From contig JAGDMS010000003.1 in NCBI GenBank assembly GCA_017860575.1, positions 1 through 48,042 on the forward strand: a stretch of DNA of 48,042 nucleotides, given 5' to 3'. The DNA comes from Deltaproteobacteria bacterium. GTDB taxonomy: Bacteria; Desulfobacterota; Binatia; HRBIN30. Positions 8,216 to 16,609 of the stretch are shown in pieces. Numbering within the stretch: position 1 is the first letter of the stretch; each line of letters begins with the position of its first letter. The translations under genes and the position numbers were made by a program. The notes under the pieces are model-generated. The model saw only the letters and a program-made list of their open reading frames with translations, did not search any database and had not been told where the DNA came from.

Positions 8216-9905
8216 CCTGGCCGGTGACACCGCACAGGTTCGTCTTGAATGCGACGAGGCCGCAGTGAAGCTGGTGACCGTCCACAAGGCCAAGGGGCTG
8301 CAGTATCCAATCGTCTACTGCCCGTTCCTGTGGGACGGTGCGCTCTTACGAGAGGCCGACGAGGCATACCCGCGCTTCCACGATCCCAACGACAACCATC
8401 GGCTGAAACTCGACTTGGGCTCACCGGATCTGGCGCAGCACCTGGCACGCGCCGAGCACGAGGCGCTGGCCGAAAACCTGCGCCTCCTGTACGTCGCACT
8501 GACACGGGCGCAGCACCGCTGCACCATCGTCTGGGGCGCGTTCAACGAAGCGCAAACCTCGGCGCTCGGGTATTTGTTGCATCAGCCCACGTCGGATGGG
8601 CCTGTTGAACACCGCAAAGACGTGCTTCTAGAGCCCCAGCACGAACGGTCTCAGAATCCATCAAATGAATCACCTTCCGCTCACCCTGAGCCTGTCGACG
8701 GGTGCTTCCGCACAATAGCGACAAGGTCTAAGGGTGGCGGCGATCTCGCCTCGGCCACCGCCGCGAGCATCAAGTCGCTCGTCGAAAGGGGTGACGACGC
8801 CTTGCTCGCCGACCTCCATGCGTTGGCGGCGAGAGCGGCGGGCACCATCGCGATCGGCCAATTGTCCGAACAGTCGGACGAGTCCTACAACGGCGCAGCG
8901 AGGCCGCCGCAGAAACTGCAATGCCGCACGGCTTGTCGCACCTTACCCCTGACCTGGCGCACATCGAGCTTCACGGCATTGACGGCCGCCGCAAGGGAGA
9001 TCAGCCTGCCGGCGGAGGAAGGTCAGGACCGCGATGAGGAGGCGGCAGCGATTGCCGAGCGGGCGTCGCGTCCACCCAGCACGGCTGCACCGACCTTACT
9101 CCTGCACGACTTCCCAAGCGGCACGCGGCCGGGGCTATTGGTCCACGACATCTTCGAACACCTCGACTTCCAGAACTCCGAGCCCGCGGCGCTCCAGCAG
9201 CAGGTTTCAGGGGCAATTACCCGCTTCGGTTTCGAGCCACGCTGGACCGACCCGTTGTGCGCGGCGATTCGTGATATCCTTGACACGCCGTTCGACGGCG
9301 GGTCCGAGCCGCTGACCTTGCGTCGGATTCCGCAGGCCGCGCGCCTCAATGAGTTGGAGTTCCTTTTCCCGGTCGCCGACCGACGTGACGACGGCGAGGG
9401 TGCGCCGGTACCGCCTATGGTGCTGACGCGCGGGCGCCTGGCGGCCGTGTTTGCCGACCATGCGCGCGCACCCGTGCCACCCGACTACGCTCAGCGGGTT
9501 GGTGCACTGGGGTTCGCCCCGCTCGCCGGCTTTCTGCGCGGCTTCATTGATCTGGTATTCACCCACGCCGGCCGCTGGTACCTCATCGATTACAAGTCGA
9601 ATGCCCTCGGTTCCACGGTGCGGGATTACGATACGCCGCGACTGGCGTCGGTCATGGACGCGCACCATTACTTCCTGCAGTACCACCTCTACGTTGTCGC
9701 CCTGCACCGCTATCTGTCCGCCCGCCTCCCGGACTACAACTACGACCGGCATTTCGGCGGTGTCTATTACCTGTTCCTGCGGGGCATGTCGCCGGCGCAT
9801 GCGCTCGGCTGCGGCGTGTTCCGCGACCGGCCGGCGCGCGAACTCGTGGAAGCATTGTCCGCCGCGTTGGCCGGCGAGACCTCGGCTCCCGGAGCGACGG
9901 CATGA
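7722..9905 (+). CDS. recB: RecB 3' part (helicase motifs V-VI and nuclease)
   Basis: The continuation of recB in the second frame, beginning at RTNEQASKVQ. The first in-frame GTG able to act as a start is at 7839, but no ribosome site supports it as an independent gene. Motif V (VKLVTVHKAKGLQYPIV), motif VI (LRLLYVALTRAQHR) and the C-terminal RecB nuclease are all present. The nuclease shows GFLRGFIDLVF and YLIDYKSN, with metal-binding Asp and catalytic Lys, then the RecD-contacting YNYDRHFGGVYYLF. The coding sequence stays well conserved, so the break is recent or artefactual. A palindromic repeat is inserted in frame after motif VI (8633-8698). The stop overlaps recD by ATGA. Confidence 0.88.
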   Translation, partial: RTNEQASKVQVALRARRVPSVLQTQASVFSSPEAVEIERVVRAIANPGDTGAVKAALATAVLGLSGDELFALQEDERGWDAWMGRMQDWHTTWLQQGFVVAFQRVIEECDVPRRLLGLSDGERRLTNVFHLGELLHAAAIERHGGPLAPVRWLSEMRADAAERGDLAGDTAQVRLECDEAAVKLVTVHKAKGLQYPIVYCPFLWDGALLREADEAYPRFHDPNDNHRLKLDLGSPDLAQHLARAEHEALAENLRLLYVALTRAQHRCTIVWGAFNEAQTSALGYLLHQPTSDGPVEHRKDVLLEPQHERSQNPSNESPSAHPEPVDGCFRTIATRSKGGGDLASATAASIKSLVERGDDALLADLHALAARAAGTIAIGQLSEQSDESYNGAARPPQKLQCRTACRTLPLTWRTSSFTALTAAAREISLPAEEGQDRDEEAAAIAERASRPPSTAAPTLLLHDFPSGTRPGLLVHDIFEHLDFQNSEPAALQQQVSGAITRFGFEPRWTDPLCAAIRDILDTPFDGGSEPLTLRRIPQAARLNELEFLFPVADRRDDGEGAPVPPMVLTRGRLAAVFADHARAPVPPDYAQRVGALGFAPLAGFLRGFIDLVFTHAGRWYLIDYKSNALGSTVRDYDTPRLASVMDAHHYFLQYHLYVVALHRYLSARLPDYNYDRHFGGVYYLFLRGMSPAHALGCGVFRDRPARELVEALSAALAGETSAPGATA
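8633..8698 (+). repeat. REP-like palindrome inside recB, left arm decayed
   Basis: The right arm at 8677-8698 (CCGCTCACCCTGAGCC followed by TGTCGA) is identical to the right arm of the repeat inside recD. The left arm at about 8633-8648 (CCCCAGCACGAACGG) is a degraded partner. The insertion is read in frame and encodes a low-complexity linker including AHPEPVDG, between helicase motif VI and the nuclease domain. The CCTGAGCCTGTCGA core is known as a widely dispersed repeat in many proteobacterial and related genomes. Confidence 0.8.
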
Positions 9906-11983
9906 TCCCAACCATCGAATCGCTGCGCCACGCCGAGATCCTCTCGCCACTCGACGCGCACTTCGCCTGCGCGATCGGACGCATCGCCGGCGAGCCCCGG
10001 CCGGAGGTGTTGCTGGCGGCGGCGCTGGTCAGCCGCCATGTCAGCAACGGACACGTCTGCCTCGACCTCGCACAGGTCACGGAGCGCGACGGGTTGGTGG
10101 ACGAAGGCGGTGAACGGCTCGACGTCACTTGGCCGCCGCTGGGGCAGTGGCTCGACGCGCTGCGCTCGAGCCCGATGGTCAGCAGCGGCACGGCACCGGC
10201 GCCGATGGTTCTGGATACTGCGGGCCGGCTGTATCTACGGCGCTACTGGGCGCATCAGGAGGGCCTGGCTGCCGCGATTCGTGCCCGGGCGATCCAGGTG
10301 GACTCGGCAATCGACGGCGCGTGGCTGCGGCGGACCCTCGACCGCCTCTTTCCCCGCGACAGTGGGGTTTTCGACATGCCCGGCCATCGTGCGTCGACAG
10401 GCTCAGCACGAGCGGAGAGATCATTACTTTCAAAGGAGAATTCCGCTCACCCTGAGCCTGTCGAAGGGTGTGGTTTCGATTTATCGACAGTCCCTGCTGC
10501 TGCGGATAAAGCCGAGCCGGACTGGCAGCGGGTTGCCGCGTTGCTGGCGGCGCAGCGGCGGTTCTGCGTCATCTCCGGCGGGCCCGGGACCGGCAAGACC
10601 TACACCGTGGTGAAGATTCTCGCGCTGCTGGTGGAACAGCAGCAGGCACGCCGGCCGGACACGCCGCTGCGCGTGATCCTGGTGGCGCCCACGGGCAAGG
10701 CGGCCGCACGTCTGGCGGAGTCGATCCAACGGGCGAAGGCAACGCTACCGTGCTCCGCGGAGGTGCTGCGGGCCATTCCGGAGGACGCGAAGACGATCCA
10801 CCGCTGCCTCGGTTCCAAGGGTGGCAGCTCGACGGACTTTCGCCACAACGCCGACAATCCGTTGCTGGCCGACATCGTCCTGGTCGACGAAGCCTCGATG
10901 GTGGATCTGGCGCTCATGCGCCGCCTGGTGGCCGCCGTGCCGCCGGCAGCACGGCTGATTCTGCTTGGCGACAAAGACCAACTCGCGTCGGTGGAGGCGG
11001 GCGCCGTGCTGGGTGACATCTGCAACACCGGCGCGCCGCGAAGCTACTCGCGACCGCTGGTGGCGGAAATCAAGGAAAGCAGTGGGGACCGCCTGCCGTT
11101 GGAAACGAGCGCGCCGGCCACGACCGGCATCTGGGACTGCATGGTGCAACTGAGGCGCAGCTACCGATACGGTCCGCACAGCGGGATCGGGCAACTGGCG
11201 CGGGCCATCAACGACGGCGACACCGCCGCGGCTCTCGACATTCTCGCCTCGGACCGGTACCCGGACGTGAGCCTGGTCGAAACGTCCACCGGTCCAAACC
11301 TCTCGCACGCCCTCGAGGCATCCGTTATCGCAGGCTTCGATGGCTATCTGCGCCTGCACGCGCCCGAGGAGCAGTTGCACGCCCTCGAACATTTCCGCGT
11401 GCTGTGCGCGCATCGTCGCGGTCCGTGCGGGGTCGAGGTCGTGAACCGTCAGATTGAGGACATTCTCGCCACCGCCGGACGGATTCAGCCGGAGGGACAG
11501 TACTACATCGGGCGGCCGATCATCGTCAGCCGCAACGATTACCAGCTGAATCTGTTCAACGGCGATGTCGGCCTGCTGCTGGATGCCGACGGGAAAAAAG
11601 AGGACAGTCCCCCTAACAAGGGGACTGTCCCCGGCAACGGGCCGGAAGGCACGCACCCGCGAGCGGAGGCCGGTCACCGCACCGCGGTCTTCCTCGGCAC
11701 CGGCGGCACGTTGCGCCGGCTTTCTCCGTCGCGGCTGCCACCGCACGAAACCGTGTACGCTATGAGCGTACACAAGAGCCAGGGCTCGGAGTTCGACGAG
11801 GTGGCGGTCCTGCTGCCGCCACGCCCATCGCCGGTGATATCACGCGAGCTGCTCTACACCGCCGTGACCCGGGCCCGCCACCGCGTCACCATCCACGCCA
11901 GCCGGGAGGTCGTCGAGCACACCATCACCCACCGCATCGACCGCGCCTCCGGCCTCCGGGATGCATTGTGGGGCGAAGGGTGA
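9902..11983 (+). CDS. recD: Exodeoxyribonuclease V subunit RecD
   Basis: A 693-residue 5'-3' helicase subunit, longer than the roughly 610 residues of Escherichia coli RecD. An N-terminal RecB-interacting domain is followed by Walker A (CVISGGPGTGKTYT, near residue 225), motif II (IVLVDEASMVDLALM), motif III (LILLGDKDQLASVEAGAVLG), motif V (YAMSVHKSQGSEFDEV) and motif VI (ELLYTAVTRARHRVTIH). The ATG overlaps the recB stop as ATGA. Part of the extra length comes from two palindromic repeats read in frame: one in the linker before Walker A (residues about 165-188) and one in a loop before motif V (about 567-577). All helicase motifs remain intact. Confidence 0.95.
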   Translation: MIPTIESLRHAEILSPLDAHFACAIGRIAGEPRPEVLLAAALVSRHVSNGHVCLDLAQVTERDGLVDEGGERLDVTWPPLGQWLDALRSSPMVSSGTAPAPMVLDTAGRLYLRRYWAHQEGLAAAIRARAIQVDSAIDGAWLRRTLDRLFPRDSGVFDMPGHRASTGSARAERSLLSKENSAHPEPVEGCGFDLSTVPAAADKAEPDWQRVAALLAAQRRFCVISGGPGTGKTYTVVKILALLVEQQQARRPDTPLRVILVAPTGKAAARLAESIQRAKATLPCSAEVLRAIPEDAKTIHRCLGSKGGSSTDFRHNADNPLLADIVLVDEASMVDLALMRRLVAAVPPAARLILLGDKDQLASVEAGAVLGDICNTGAPRSYSRPLVAEIKESSGDRLPLETSAPATTGIWDCMVQLRRSYRYGPHSGIGQLARAINDGDTAAALDILASDRYPDVSLVETSTGPNLSHALEASVIAGFDGYLRLHAPEEQLHALEHFRVLCAHRRGPCGVEVVNRQIEDILATAGRIQPEGQYYIGRPIIVSRNDYQLNLFNGDVGLLLDADGKKEDSPPNKGTVPGNGPEGTHPRAEAGHRTAVFLGTGGTLRRLSPSRLPPHETVYAMSVHKSQGSEFDEVAVLLPPRPSPVISRELLYTAVTRARHRVTIHASREVVEHTITHRIDRASGLRDALWGEG
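10394..10464 (+). repeat. REP-like palindrome inside recD (first)
   Basis: Inverted arms at 10394-10415 and 10443-10464 match at 19 of 22 positions (core TCGACAGGCTCAG) around a 27-base loop. It is read in frame as STGSARAERS ... HPEPVEG in the linker between the RecD N-terminal domain and Walker A. It is the same family as the repeat in recB, whose right arm is identical. Confidence 0.9.
11602..11630 (+). repeat. Second palindrome inside recD, unrelated sequence
   Basis: Perfect 11-base inverted arms GGACAGTCCCC (11602-11612) and GGGGACTGTCC (11620-11630) flank a 7-base loop. It is read in frame as EDSPPNKGTVP, in a surface loop between NGDVGLLLDADG and the strand leading to motif V. It differs from the other recB/recD repeat in sequence and size. 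Confidence 0.9.
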
Positions 11984-12075
11984 ACGGGAACGAAAAGGCG
12001 GCACTTCATCCCTCGGCCGAGCCCTTACCCCAGCCCGCACCCAAATCCCCCGGAGATTGGGCAGGGGCTTGGGGC

Positions 12076-13344
12076 TTACGCTTCGTCGGGAACCCCGTAC
12101 CGTTGCTGGTACCGCCTGAACAGGGGCCGGCTCTTCGCGACTTGCGCGGGATCCATGCGCCTGTAGTCGTGTGCCCCGTGTTTTCCCTTGGGCTTGAACT
12201 CGAGGTAACGGCGTACGCGTACGCCGACCGCTTCATCGTACGGGATCCCGAGCGTGCGGTAGATCTTCTCGACGGCGGCAACCGAGTCGTCCATCAGATC
12301 CTGATAGCGCGAGTCCACAATCTGGTTCGACGGGACAAGGCCTTTGTCCCGGAGTTCCATGACCGCTTCCAAGCGCTGGGCGGTGGGCTCGGCCACCGTG
12401 ATTTCCTCGAATCCCGGCGCGTCGAAGTCCCGGTCGCTCCGCTGCCAGTAGAACGTCCGCAGGAGATTGGTGACCGAGGCCATACTGCGCAGCGGATCGC
12501 GGTGCGTGTGGATGATGCGCGCGTCTGGGTACACCGTGAACAGCTCGGGGAGATGGCCGAGATGGTACAGGGTTTTGCCGAACCATTGCTTGCGCGGCGC
12601 CCGCCACTGCAACACCTGCAGGAAGAGCTTGTGATAGCGGTAGAGCGGGACCGCATCGACGCTGTTCACGTACGCGTGGTAGCTGGGGATCTGGTAGAAG
12701 GACATGATGTGGTCGCTGACCAACGTATAGGCCAGCACCGTAGCGTCTTCGGCCGGGAGATGCCCGGCGGTTTCGTGCAGCGCCTGGATCTCAGGGGTAA
12801 CCCGGATCCACTGCGTGATCAGTGCGTCGCCGTTCGCCATGGCCCGTTGATCCTGGCCGCCGGAGAGCGCCGACTCGACCGGATAGATCGTCTCCCAGAA
12901 GAGCGGTGTCCGGAGGTTCGGATCTTGCCAGAGGACTTCCTGCAGAATCGAGGTGCCGGTGCGCGGCAGTCCGGTGATGAACACCGGCCGCTCGATGGGC
13001 ACGTCACGAATCTCCGGATTTCGCTTCACCAGAGCGACGATCTTCAACCGGTTCTCGAGCCAGATGAGCAGTTCGCTGCGGGTGCAGAGTCGGCCCATCA
13101 AGTTGAGATCGGCTTCCTCCTCCAGCGCCCTGAGCAGGACGCGCAACGGTTCCTGCCAATCGTCGGCGCCGAAATCATCGAGGCCGGTCGCCCGGCGGGC
13201 GGTGTCCAGCAGGGACGCCTCGTCCAGCGGCACCACGTCGGCCAACATGTCCGCCGCCGCCCAGATCCGGCCCTCCTCGTTGACGGCGCGCACCCATTCG
13301 GGCCGCGGCAAGGGTCTTTTCGGATCAACGAACTCCTGCGGCAT
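12076..13344 (-). CDS. Sulfotransferase family protein
   Basis: A 422-residue protein of the bacterial sulfotransferase_3 type, which transfers sulfate from PAPS to a hydroxyl or amine acceptor. The 5'-phosphosulfate loop is clear (PVFITGLPRTGTSILQ, around residues 122-137), as is the 3'-phosphate region (IIHTHRDPLRSMASV). An N-terminal helical region of about 110 residues precedes the catalytic domain, as in related proteins of environmental bacteria. The acceptor cannot be read from the sequence. The ATG at 13344 is preceded by GGAG eight bases upstream. It lies 33 bases after the DUF1214 gene on the same strand, probably in one operon. It is convergent with recD across about 90 bases. Confidence 0.88.
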   Translation of the reverse strand: MPQEFVDPKRPLPRPEWVRAVNEEGRIWAAADMLADVVPLDEASLLDTARRATGLDDFGADDWQEPLRVLLRALEEEADLNLMGRLCTRSELLIWLENRLKIVALVKRNPEIRDVPIERPVFITGLPRTGTSILQEVLWQDPNLRTPLFWETIYPVESALSGGQDQRAMANGDALITQWIRVTPEIQALHETAGHLPAEDATVLAYTLVSDHIMSFYQIPSYHAYVNSVDAVPLYRYHKLFLQVLQWRAPRKQWFGKTLYHLGHLPELFTVYPDARIIHTHRDPLRSMASVTNLLRTFYWQRSDRDFDAPGFEEITVAEPTAQRLEAVMELRDKGLVPSNQIVDSRYQDLMDDSVAAVEKIYRTLGIPYDEAVGVRVRRYLEFKPKGKHGAHDYRRMDPAQVAKSRPLFRRYQQRYGVPDEA

Positions 13345-13377
13345 CACTTGCGCTCCGACTCCGTTCCGTGTCCACCG

Positions 13378-14598
13378 TTAGTATCCGTAGCGACGCAGCG
13401 CGCTTTCGCGGCGCTCGCGCAGATGCCGTGCCCTGTCGTCCGCACTGACCCGGCAGGTCTCTGGCGGCAGATGGTCGAAGAGCCGGGACAGCTTCACCTT
13501 GGTGGTGGCGGGGACGGGATAGCGGTCCGTGAAATACCACCGTAGCAAGGCCACTCCCCTGCGGTTGCCGACAGTGTCCAGCCAGTTGGCCACGCCCGGA
13601 TCGCGCGCGGCAATCACGATGCGCGCTTTGCCGTCCGGATCCAGTAGCGTTTGATGCCCATTGAGGCTGCTTTGATGGTACACGAAGTCGGCAACCTGGA
13701 ACCACACGTCGCCGAGGTGGATGCTCCAGTACCGTGCCCGGGGCACTTCGAACTCGACGATCAGCGCCTCGTCGGCGTCGAGGTCAAAGACGGCCGGAAT
13801 GTACCCCGCCGAGGGGTTGGCCGCAGCTTCGTTCTTGCTCGTGTCGACGAGCAAGAAACGATTCACGCCAACCGCGTTCATCACATTCATCGTCAGCTGC
13901 CCGGAGAAGGTCTTGTGGCAGAACCAGATCATGCGCAGCGCCGCATCCATGCGGCGCAACAGTTCCGCCTCATCCACGACATCGGCTCCCGAAGAGGGAT
14001 TGTCCACCGCCTCGATGCGCAAGTCCGACGCCTCTTCGCGGCCCCAGTCGTAGAACGCCTCGCGCACCAGAAGCGTATTCTTGTTGGTTGCCGGGTCCGT
14101 CGTGATCCAATCCGGCATGCCCGGCTGGGGCTGCGGCCCGACCATCACCTCGAAGGTCCCATCGGCGGCAATGGCAAACTTGTCGAAGTCATAGGTCTCG
14201 CGCATCCTCATTGCGGGATCGCCCCAGAAGCCGCTGATCACCTGCAGTTCCAGGAAGCGCGCATTACGGCGTGTGCCGCGGATGCGGAAGGTCCTGGCCC
14301 CATCGACAAACGCGTAGCGATACAAGAAATCCGCATTGGGCAGCAGCCACGTGTAGTAACTCGGCTCGAAAACGGTGTGGACCAGGAATCGAGGCCGACC
14401 CGTGTCGGGAGCGATCACCAGATTGAAGGCCGCAGCTTGAGCTTGCAGGAGCCAGTACTGAGCCTTCACCTGATCGGCAGGGTCTCTTGCCAGGTCGGCG
14501 CTGAAGAGTTCGGTTCGCAATTCGGCGAGGCCGTCGCAATACGCCTTCCACGCGGCCGCCAGTGCCGGAGACTGATGCAGAGAGCTTTCGCCGGTCAT
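13378..14598 (-). CDS. DUF1214 domain protein
   Basis: A 406-residue protein. The C-terminal half carries the DUF1214 signature: GYIPAVFDLDADEALIVEFE, ARYWSIHLGDVWFQ and the N-W-D-GNRRG motif near GVALLRWYF. The N-terminal half has an alpha/beta pattern (PDTGRPRFLVHTV, YRYAFVDGARTFRIRG). DUF1214 proteins are common beside lipid and steroid metabolism genes in environmental bacteria, but no reaction is established. There is no signal peptide. An excellent ribosome site (AAGGAGGG) stands seven bases before the ATG. It sits between the sulfotransferase and the putative lipocalin-fold gene, all on the minus strand with short gaps, suggesting a common pathway. Confidence 0.85.
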   Translation of the reverse strand: MTGESSLHQSPALAAAWKAYCDGLAELRTELFSADLARDPADQVKAQYWLLQAQAAAFNLVIAPDTGRPRFLVHTVFEPSYYTWLLPNADFLYRYAFVDGARTFRIRGTRRNARFLELQVISGFWGDPAMRMRETYDFDKFAIAADGTFEVMVGPQPQPGMPDWITTDPATNKNTLLVREAFYDWGREEASDLRIEAVDNPSSGADVVDEAELLRRMDAALRMIWFCHKTFSGQLTMNVMNAVGVNRFLLVDTSKNEAAANPSAGYIPAVFDLDADEALIVEFEVPRARYWSIHLGDVWFQVADFVYHQSSLNGHQTLLDPDGKARIVIAARDPGVANWLDTVGNRRGVALLRWYFTDRYPVPATTKVKLSRLFDHLPPETCRVSADDRARHLRERRESALRRYGY

Positions 14599-14763
14599 CC
14601 GTTACCCTCCTTAAATTGACGCGTGCTGCCAACACGGCGCTTGCGGACGCCGGGAGCGCAAACCATAGGCCTCTCCACAGAACTCCCATCCCTTGCCCAT
14701 CTCGGAGCTGGGGCTCGGGCTGGAGCGTGCATGCCCACGACGTACCTTCCCCGGCCTGCCTCG

Positions 14764-15789
14764 CTACTCTCGGCCAGCGCTCGCCGGATCGAGGTACGGA
14801 AACGGCGTGGGGGGAATGCCGTGTTTGGCACAACCCGGCGCAACGCAGTTCTCGACGAAGCCGATGCCGCGCTGGGTTCCGAGAGTGAAACGCGTGTGCT
14901 GCTCGAACCACAGCGCCGTGGTGTCGGCTTGTGCCATCGCCTGGGGGTCGGTCTCCGACCAGTAATTGGGCATCATGGCCATTGGAATACTGCCGATCTC
15001 CTCCCCTTCCAGTTGCAGCACCTCGCCATTCGCCATGGTCAGCTGGACATGCCGCGCCTTGACCCGCTTGGCACTCCCGGGATGCAACTCCAATTCGTGC
15101 GCCACCTTGACGACCGGGGTCACCTCCCCGCGTTCGGTCGTGAGGGCCCCGTCCACGTAGAGCGGGTTGCCGTCCTGATCTTCGAAGAGCCAGGTGTTGA
15201 TCGAGAAGTCGGCGAACTGCGCGGTCGTCCAGTGATACATCGGCAGATGGTGCCAATTGCGCACGCCCCACGACCGATTCTTCATGCCGACAAAATCGTG
15301 GTACTCACGGCCCCCCACACGCAGGCTCCCGTGCAGGTGTCCCGACTGGGTGTAGTGCCGTTGGTCGATGGCTTTGGCGTACTGGCCCGGAAGCAGCGTG
15401 TGCTTGAAAGCATAGGCCGGACAGCGCGCGGTGAAGTCGACACCGATCGTGATGTCGTTCGCCGCATCGCGCAGGTCGAGCCGCCAGTGTTTCATCGGCT
15501 CAACGCACGCGAAACGAAAGCCCTCCGCCTGCAGCACCGGCCCCGGCTCGTCTTCCCACCGTTGCACGGCGGCGCCGCGGTAATGTTCGGTACCGTGTCG
15601 CAGGAACAATGTCGCCCGCTGCAACGGTCGGTTCGGGAACACCTCGAAGCCACAGAACACGCCGACCTCGCCGGCCGCATCACTGAAGAAGAAGTAGAGC
15701 GCGTGATCCCAGTCCGGGGCCTCCGAGGCCAGTTCTCCGACGAGCTTCTGCGTCTGGTGGATGAAGTATTCGTTCATGCGCGCCAGCAT
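14764..15789 (-). CDS. Putative AttH/CrtC-like lipocalin-fold protein
   Basis: A 341-residue protein without signal peptide or membrane segment. It is rich in beta-strand patterns and Trp/His motifs: WDHALYFFFSDAAGEVGVF, HDFVGMKNRSWGVRNWHH, LPMYHWTTAQFADFSINTW. The N-H-SWG-R-W pattern resembles the CrtC/AttH lipocalin-like families and the uncharacterised DUF7064/7065 proteins, which often sit with isoprenoid or aromatic degradation genes. The exact family is uncertain. The ATG at 15789 was chosen because GGGAGG lies five bases upstream; a longer frame to 15834 has no ribosome site. It is the first gene of a minus-strand run with the DUF1214 and sulfotransferase genes. Confidence 0.72.
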   Translation of the reverse strand: MLARMNEYFIHQTQKLVGELASEAPDWDHALYFFFSDAAGEVGVFCGFEVFPNRPLQRATLFLRHGTEHYRGAAVQRWEDEPGPVLQAEGFRFACVEPMKHWRLDLRDAANDITIGVDFTARCPAYAFKHTLLPGQYAKAIDQRHYTQSGHLHGSLRVGGREYHDFVGMKNRSWGVRNWHHLPMYHWTTAQFADFSINTWLFEDQDGNPLYVDGALTTERGEVTPVVKVAHELELHPGSAKRVKARHVQLTMANGEVLQLEGEEIGSIPMAMMPNYWSETDPQAMAQADTTALWFEQHTRFTLGTQRGIGFVENCVAPGCAKHGIPPTPFPYLDPASAGRE

Positions 15790-15944
15790 GGTCGCCTCCC
15801 TGTGTCGGGCATTGGTTTGCCGTGATGCCGCCATTAATCAGCGGCAGGCACCTCGGGTCAAGGGCTTTTTGTCAGGGCGTTGCGCCGTAGGGTGGTAGCG
15901 ATCCGCGCAGGGATCACCGGCAGAAGGAGGGCAAAGAGGTGAGA

Positions 15945-15980
15945 GCAACGGATGACGGGGACGCGGTCGTCATCCGTTGC
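15945..15980 (-). terminator. Stem-loop after the RRM gene
   Basis: Perfect 12-base inverted arms GCAACGGATGAC (15945-15956) and GTCATCCGTTGC (15969-15980) lie 13 bases beyond the RRM stop codon on the minus strand. No T-run follows, so it may act as a 3' stability stem or a weak terminator. Confidence 0.6.
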
Positions 15981-15992
15981 CGACAGATGACA

Positions 15993-16328
15993 CTAATAGC
16001 GCCGATTCCAGCCGCCGCGGCCACCACCACCGCCGCCGCCACCGCCGCCACGGCCGCCACGACCGCCACCGCCGCCGCCCTCGCGCTCGCGCGCTTCGTT
16101 GACCTTGAGCGCGCGGCCCTTCAACTCCTGGCCATCGAATTGCTGGATGGCCTTCTGCGCATCGGCATTCGAACTCATCTCGACGAACCCGAAGCCGCGC
16201 GATTGGCCGGTCGCCCGATCGGTGATCACGGACACCGACTCACAGGCGCCCGCTTGCGCGAACAGTTCTTCGAGATCCTTCGTGGTCACGTCGAAGCTGA
16301 GATTCCCGACGTACAGTTTCTTGCCCAT
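15993..16328 (-). CDS. RRM RNA-binding protein with Gly-rich tail
   Basis: A 111-residue protein with a single RNA-recognition motif. RNP2 is KLYVGNLSF (residues about 4-12) and RNP1 is SRGFGFVEM. The C-terminal tail from about residue 83 consists almost entirely of Gly with Arg (RGG-like) and ends WNRRY. This arrangement matches the bacterial Rbp family of cyanobacteria and deltaproteobacteria, small cold- or stress-linked proteins that bind RNA. The ATG at 16328 is preferred to a GTG two codons earlier because AGGAGGAG is correctly spaced only for the ATG. It is monocistronic, followed by a 12-bp stem-loop and divergent from the glycosyltransferase gene. Confidence 0.95.
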   Translation of the reverse strand: MGKKLYVGNLSFDVTTKDLEELFAQAGACESVSVITDRATGQSRGFGFVEMSSNADAQKAIQQFDGQELKGRALKVNEAREREGGGGGGRGGRGGGGGGGGGGRGGWNRRY

Positions 16329-16609
16329 TGGCACTTCTCCTCCTCTTCGGGCCGCCGCCGCGGCCAGGTCGCCGTCGATCTAACTGAATGTGCGTGCGGG
16401 AGGCGTACCAGACGCCGGGAACAGGCGGATTCTCGCCCAAACAATCAGTAGCGCAATTACGCTAGCAGCGCCGATCCCGGCACACAACGGGGGGCGCGCT
16501 GCAAGAAGACCGGTCCCGGCTGCCGCGGCGGGCGCCGCGTATGGCCTTGCCCGCACCAGCCAAGCATGCCAGAAGCTGCAAGCGCGTATAGTGGCGCGAT
16601 CACAAACGG

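Noticed and set aside
11984..12075. Bidirectional terminator between recD and the sulfotransferase gene
   Set aside because: Several C-rich and G-rich blocks could pair, but only with mismatches and no T-run, so it was not annotated.
11968..13545. Plus-strand open frame of 525 codons
   Set aside because: Antisense to the sulfotransferase gene, which has clear PAPS-binding motifs.
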